This document shows, one piece after another, positions 5,735 to 5,766 of a stretch of 5,766 nucleotides of DNA. Within the stretch, counting starts at the first letter, position 1; each line of letters begins with the position of its first letter. A model generated the notes under the pieces. The model was not told the origin of the DNA, made no database searches, and saw only the letters and a program-made list of their open reading frames with translations. The DNA comes from Ignatzschineria sp. GTDB taxonomy: Bacteria > Pseudomonadota > Gammaproteobacteria > Cardiobacteriales > Wohlfahrtiimonadaceae. The stretch is from NCBI GenBank assembly GCA_030151245.1, contig JASLEF010000112.1, positions 1 through 5,766 of the forward strand, in the 5' to 3' direction. The translations under genes and the position numbers were made by a program.

Positions 5735-5766
5735 TTTCTTTATACCCTATTAATTTTTATTTATCC

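Overview
The window holds two complete genes and the first codons of a third. All three are on the minus strand, separated by long non-coding stretches. The coding sequence is of moderate to low GC, and the outer intergenic DNA is very AT-rich. The Shine-Dalgarno sites are strong, the terminators are simple hairpin plus T-run types, and the partial gene begins with a Gram-negative style signal peptide. I read this as chromosomal DNA of a proteobacterium, probably a low-GC gammaproteobacterium. The Wohlfahrtiimonas/Ignatzschineria group is a guess from general character only, because no rRNA or marker gene is present.

Right to left, in the direction of transcription: 5550-5766 is an AT-rich promoter region. 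2070-5549 encodes a full-length single-chain pyruvate carboxylase with biotin carboxylase, carboxyltransferase, allosteric/tetramerisation and biotin-carrier domains, and the catalytic residues I could check are present. A strong hairpin terminator at 1951-1986 ends its transcript, so it looks monocistronic. 1166-1950 has no convincing gene but is unusually GC-rich and GATC-rich for an intergenic region. It contains a 47-bp imperfect inverted repeat and may be an eroded gene. At its left end are a TetR-type operator-like palindrome (1254-1272) and a candidate promoter for the TetR-family regulator encoded at 572-1165. That regulator gene has its own terminator at 451-492. 56-450 is non-coding apart from one possible 44-codon frame in a GC-rich, palindrome-rich island. 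The left edge carries the signal-peptide start of an exported protein (1-55) with a good ribosome binding site and a TATAAT box.

The genes do not form an evident pathway. Pyruvate carboxylase is a housekeeping anaplerotic enzyme that makes oxaloacetate from pyruvate. The TetR protein has no visible partner gene, and its presumed divergent target may have been lost in the decayed stretch. I found no convincing new biological system. The most unusual items are the GATC-dense, structured, gene-free block and the single-chain form of pyruvate carboxylase.
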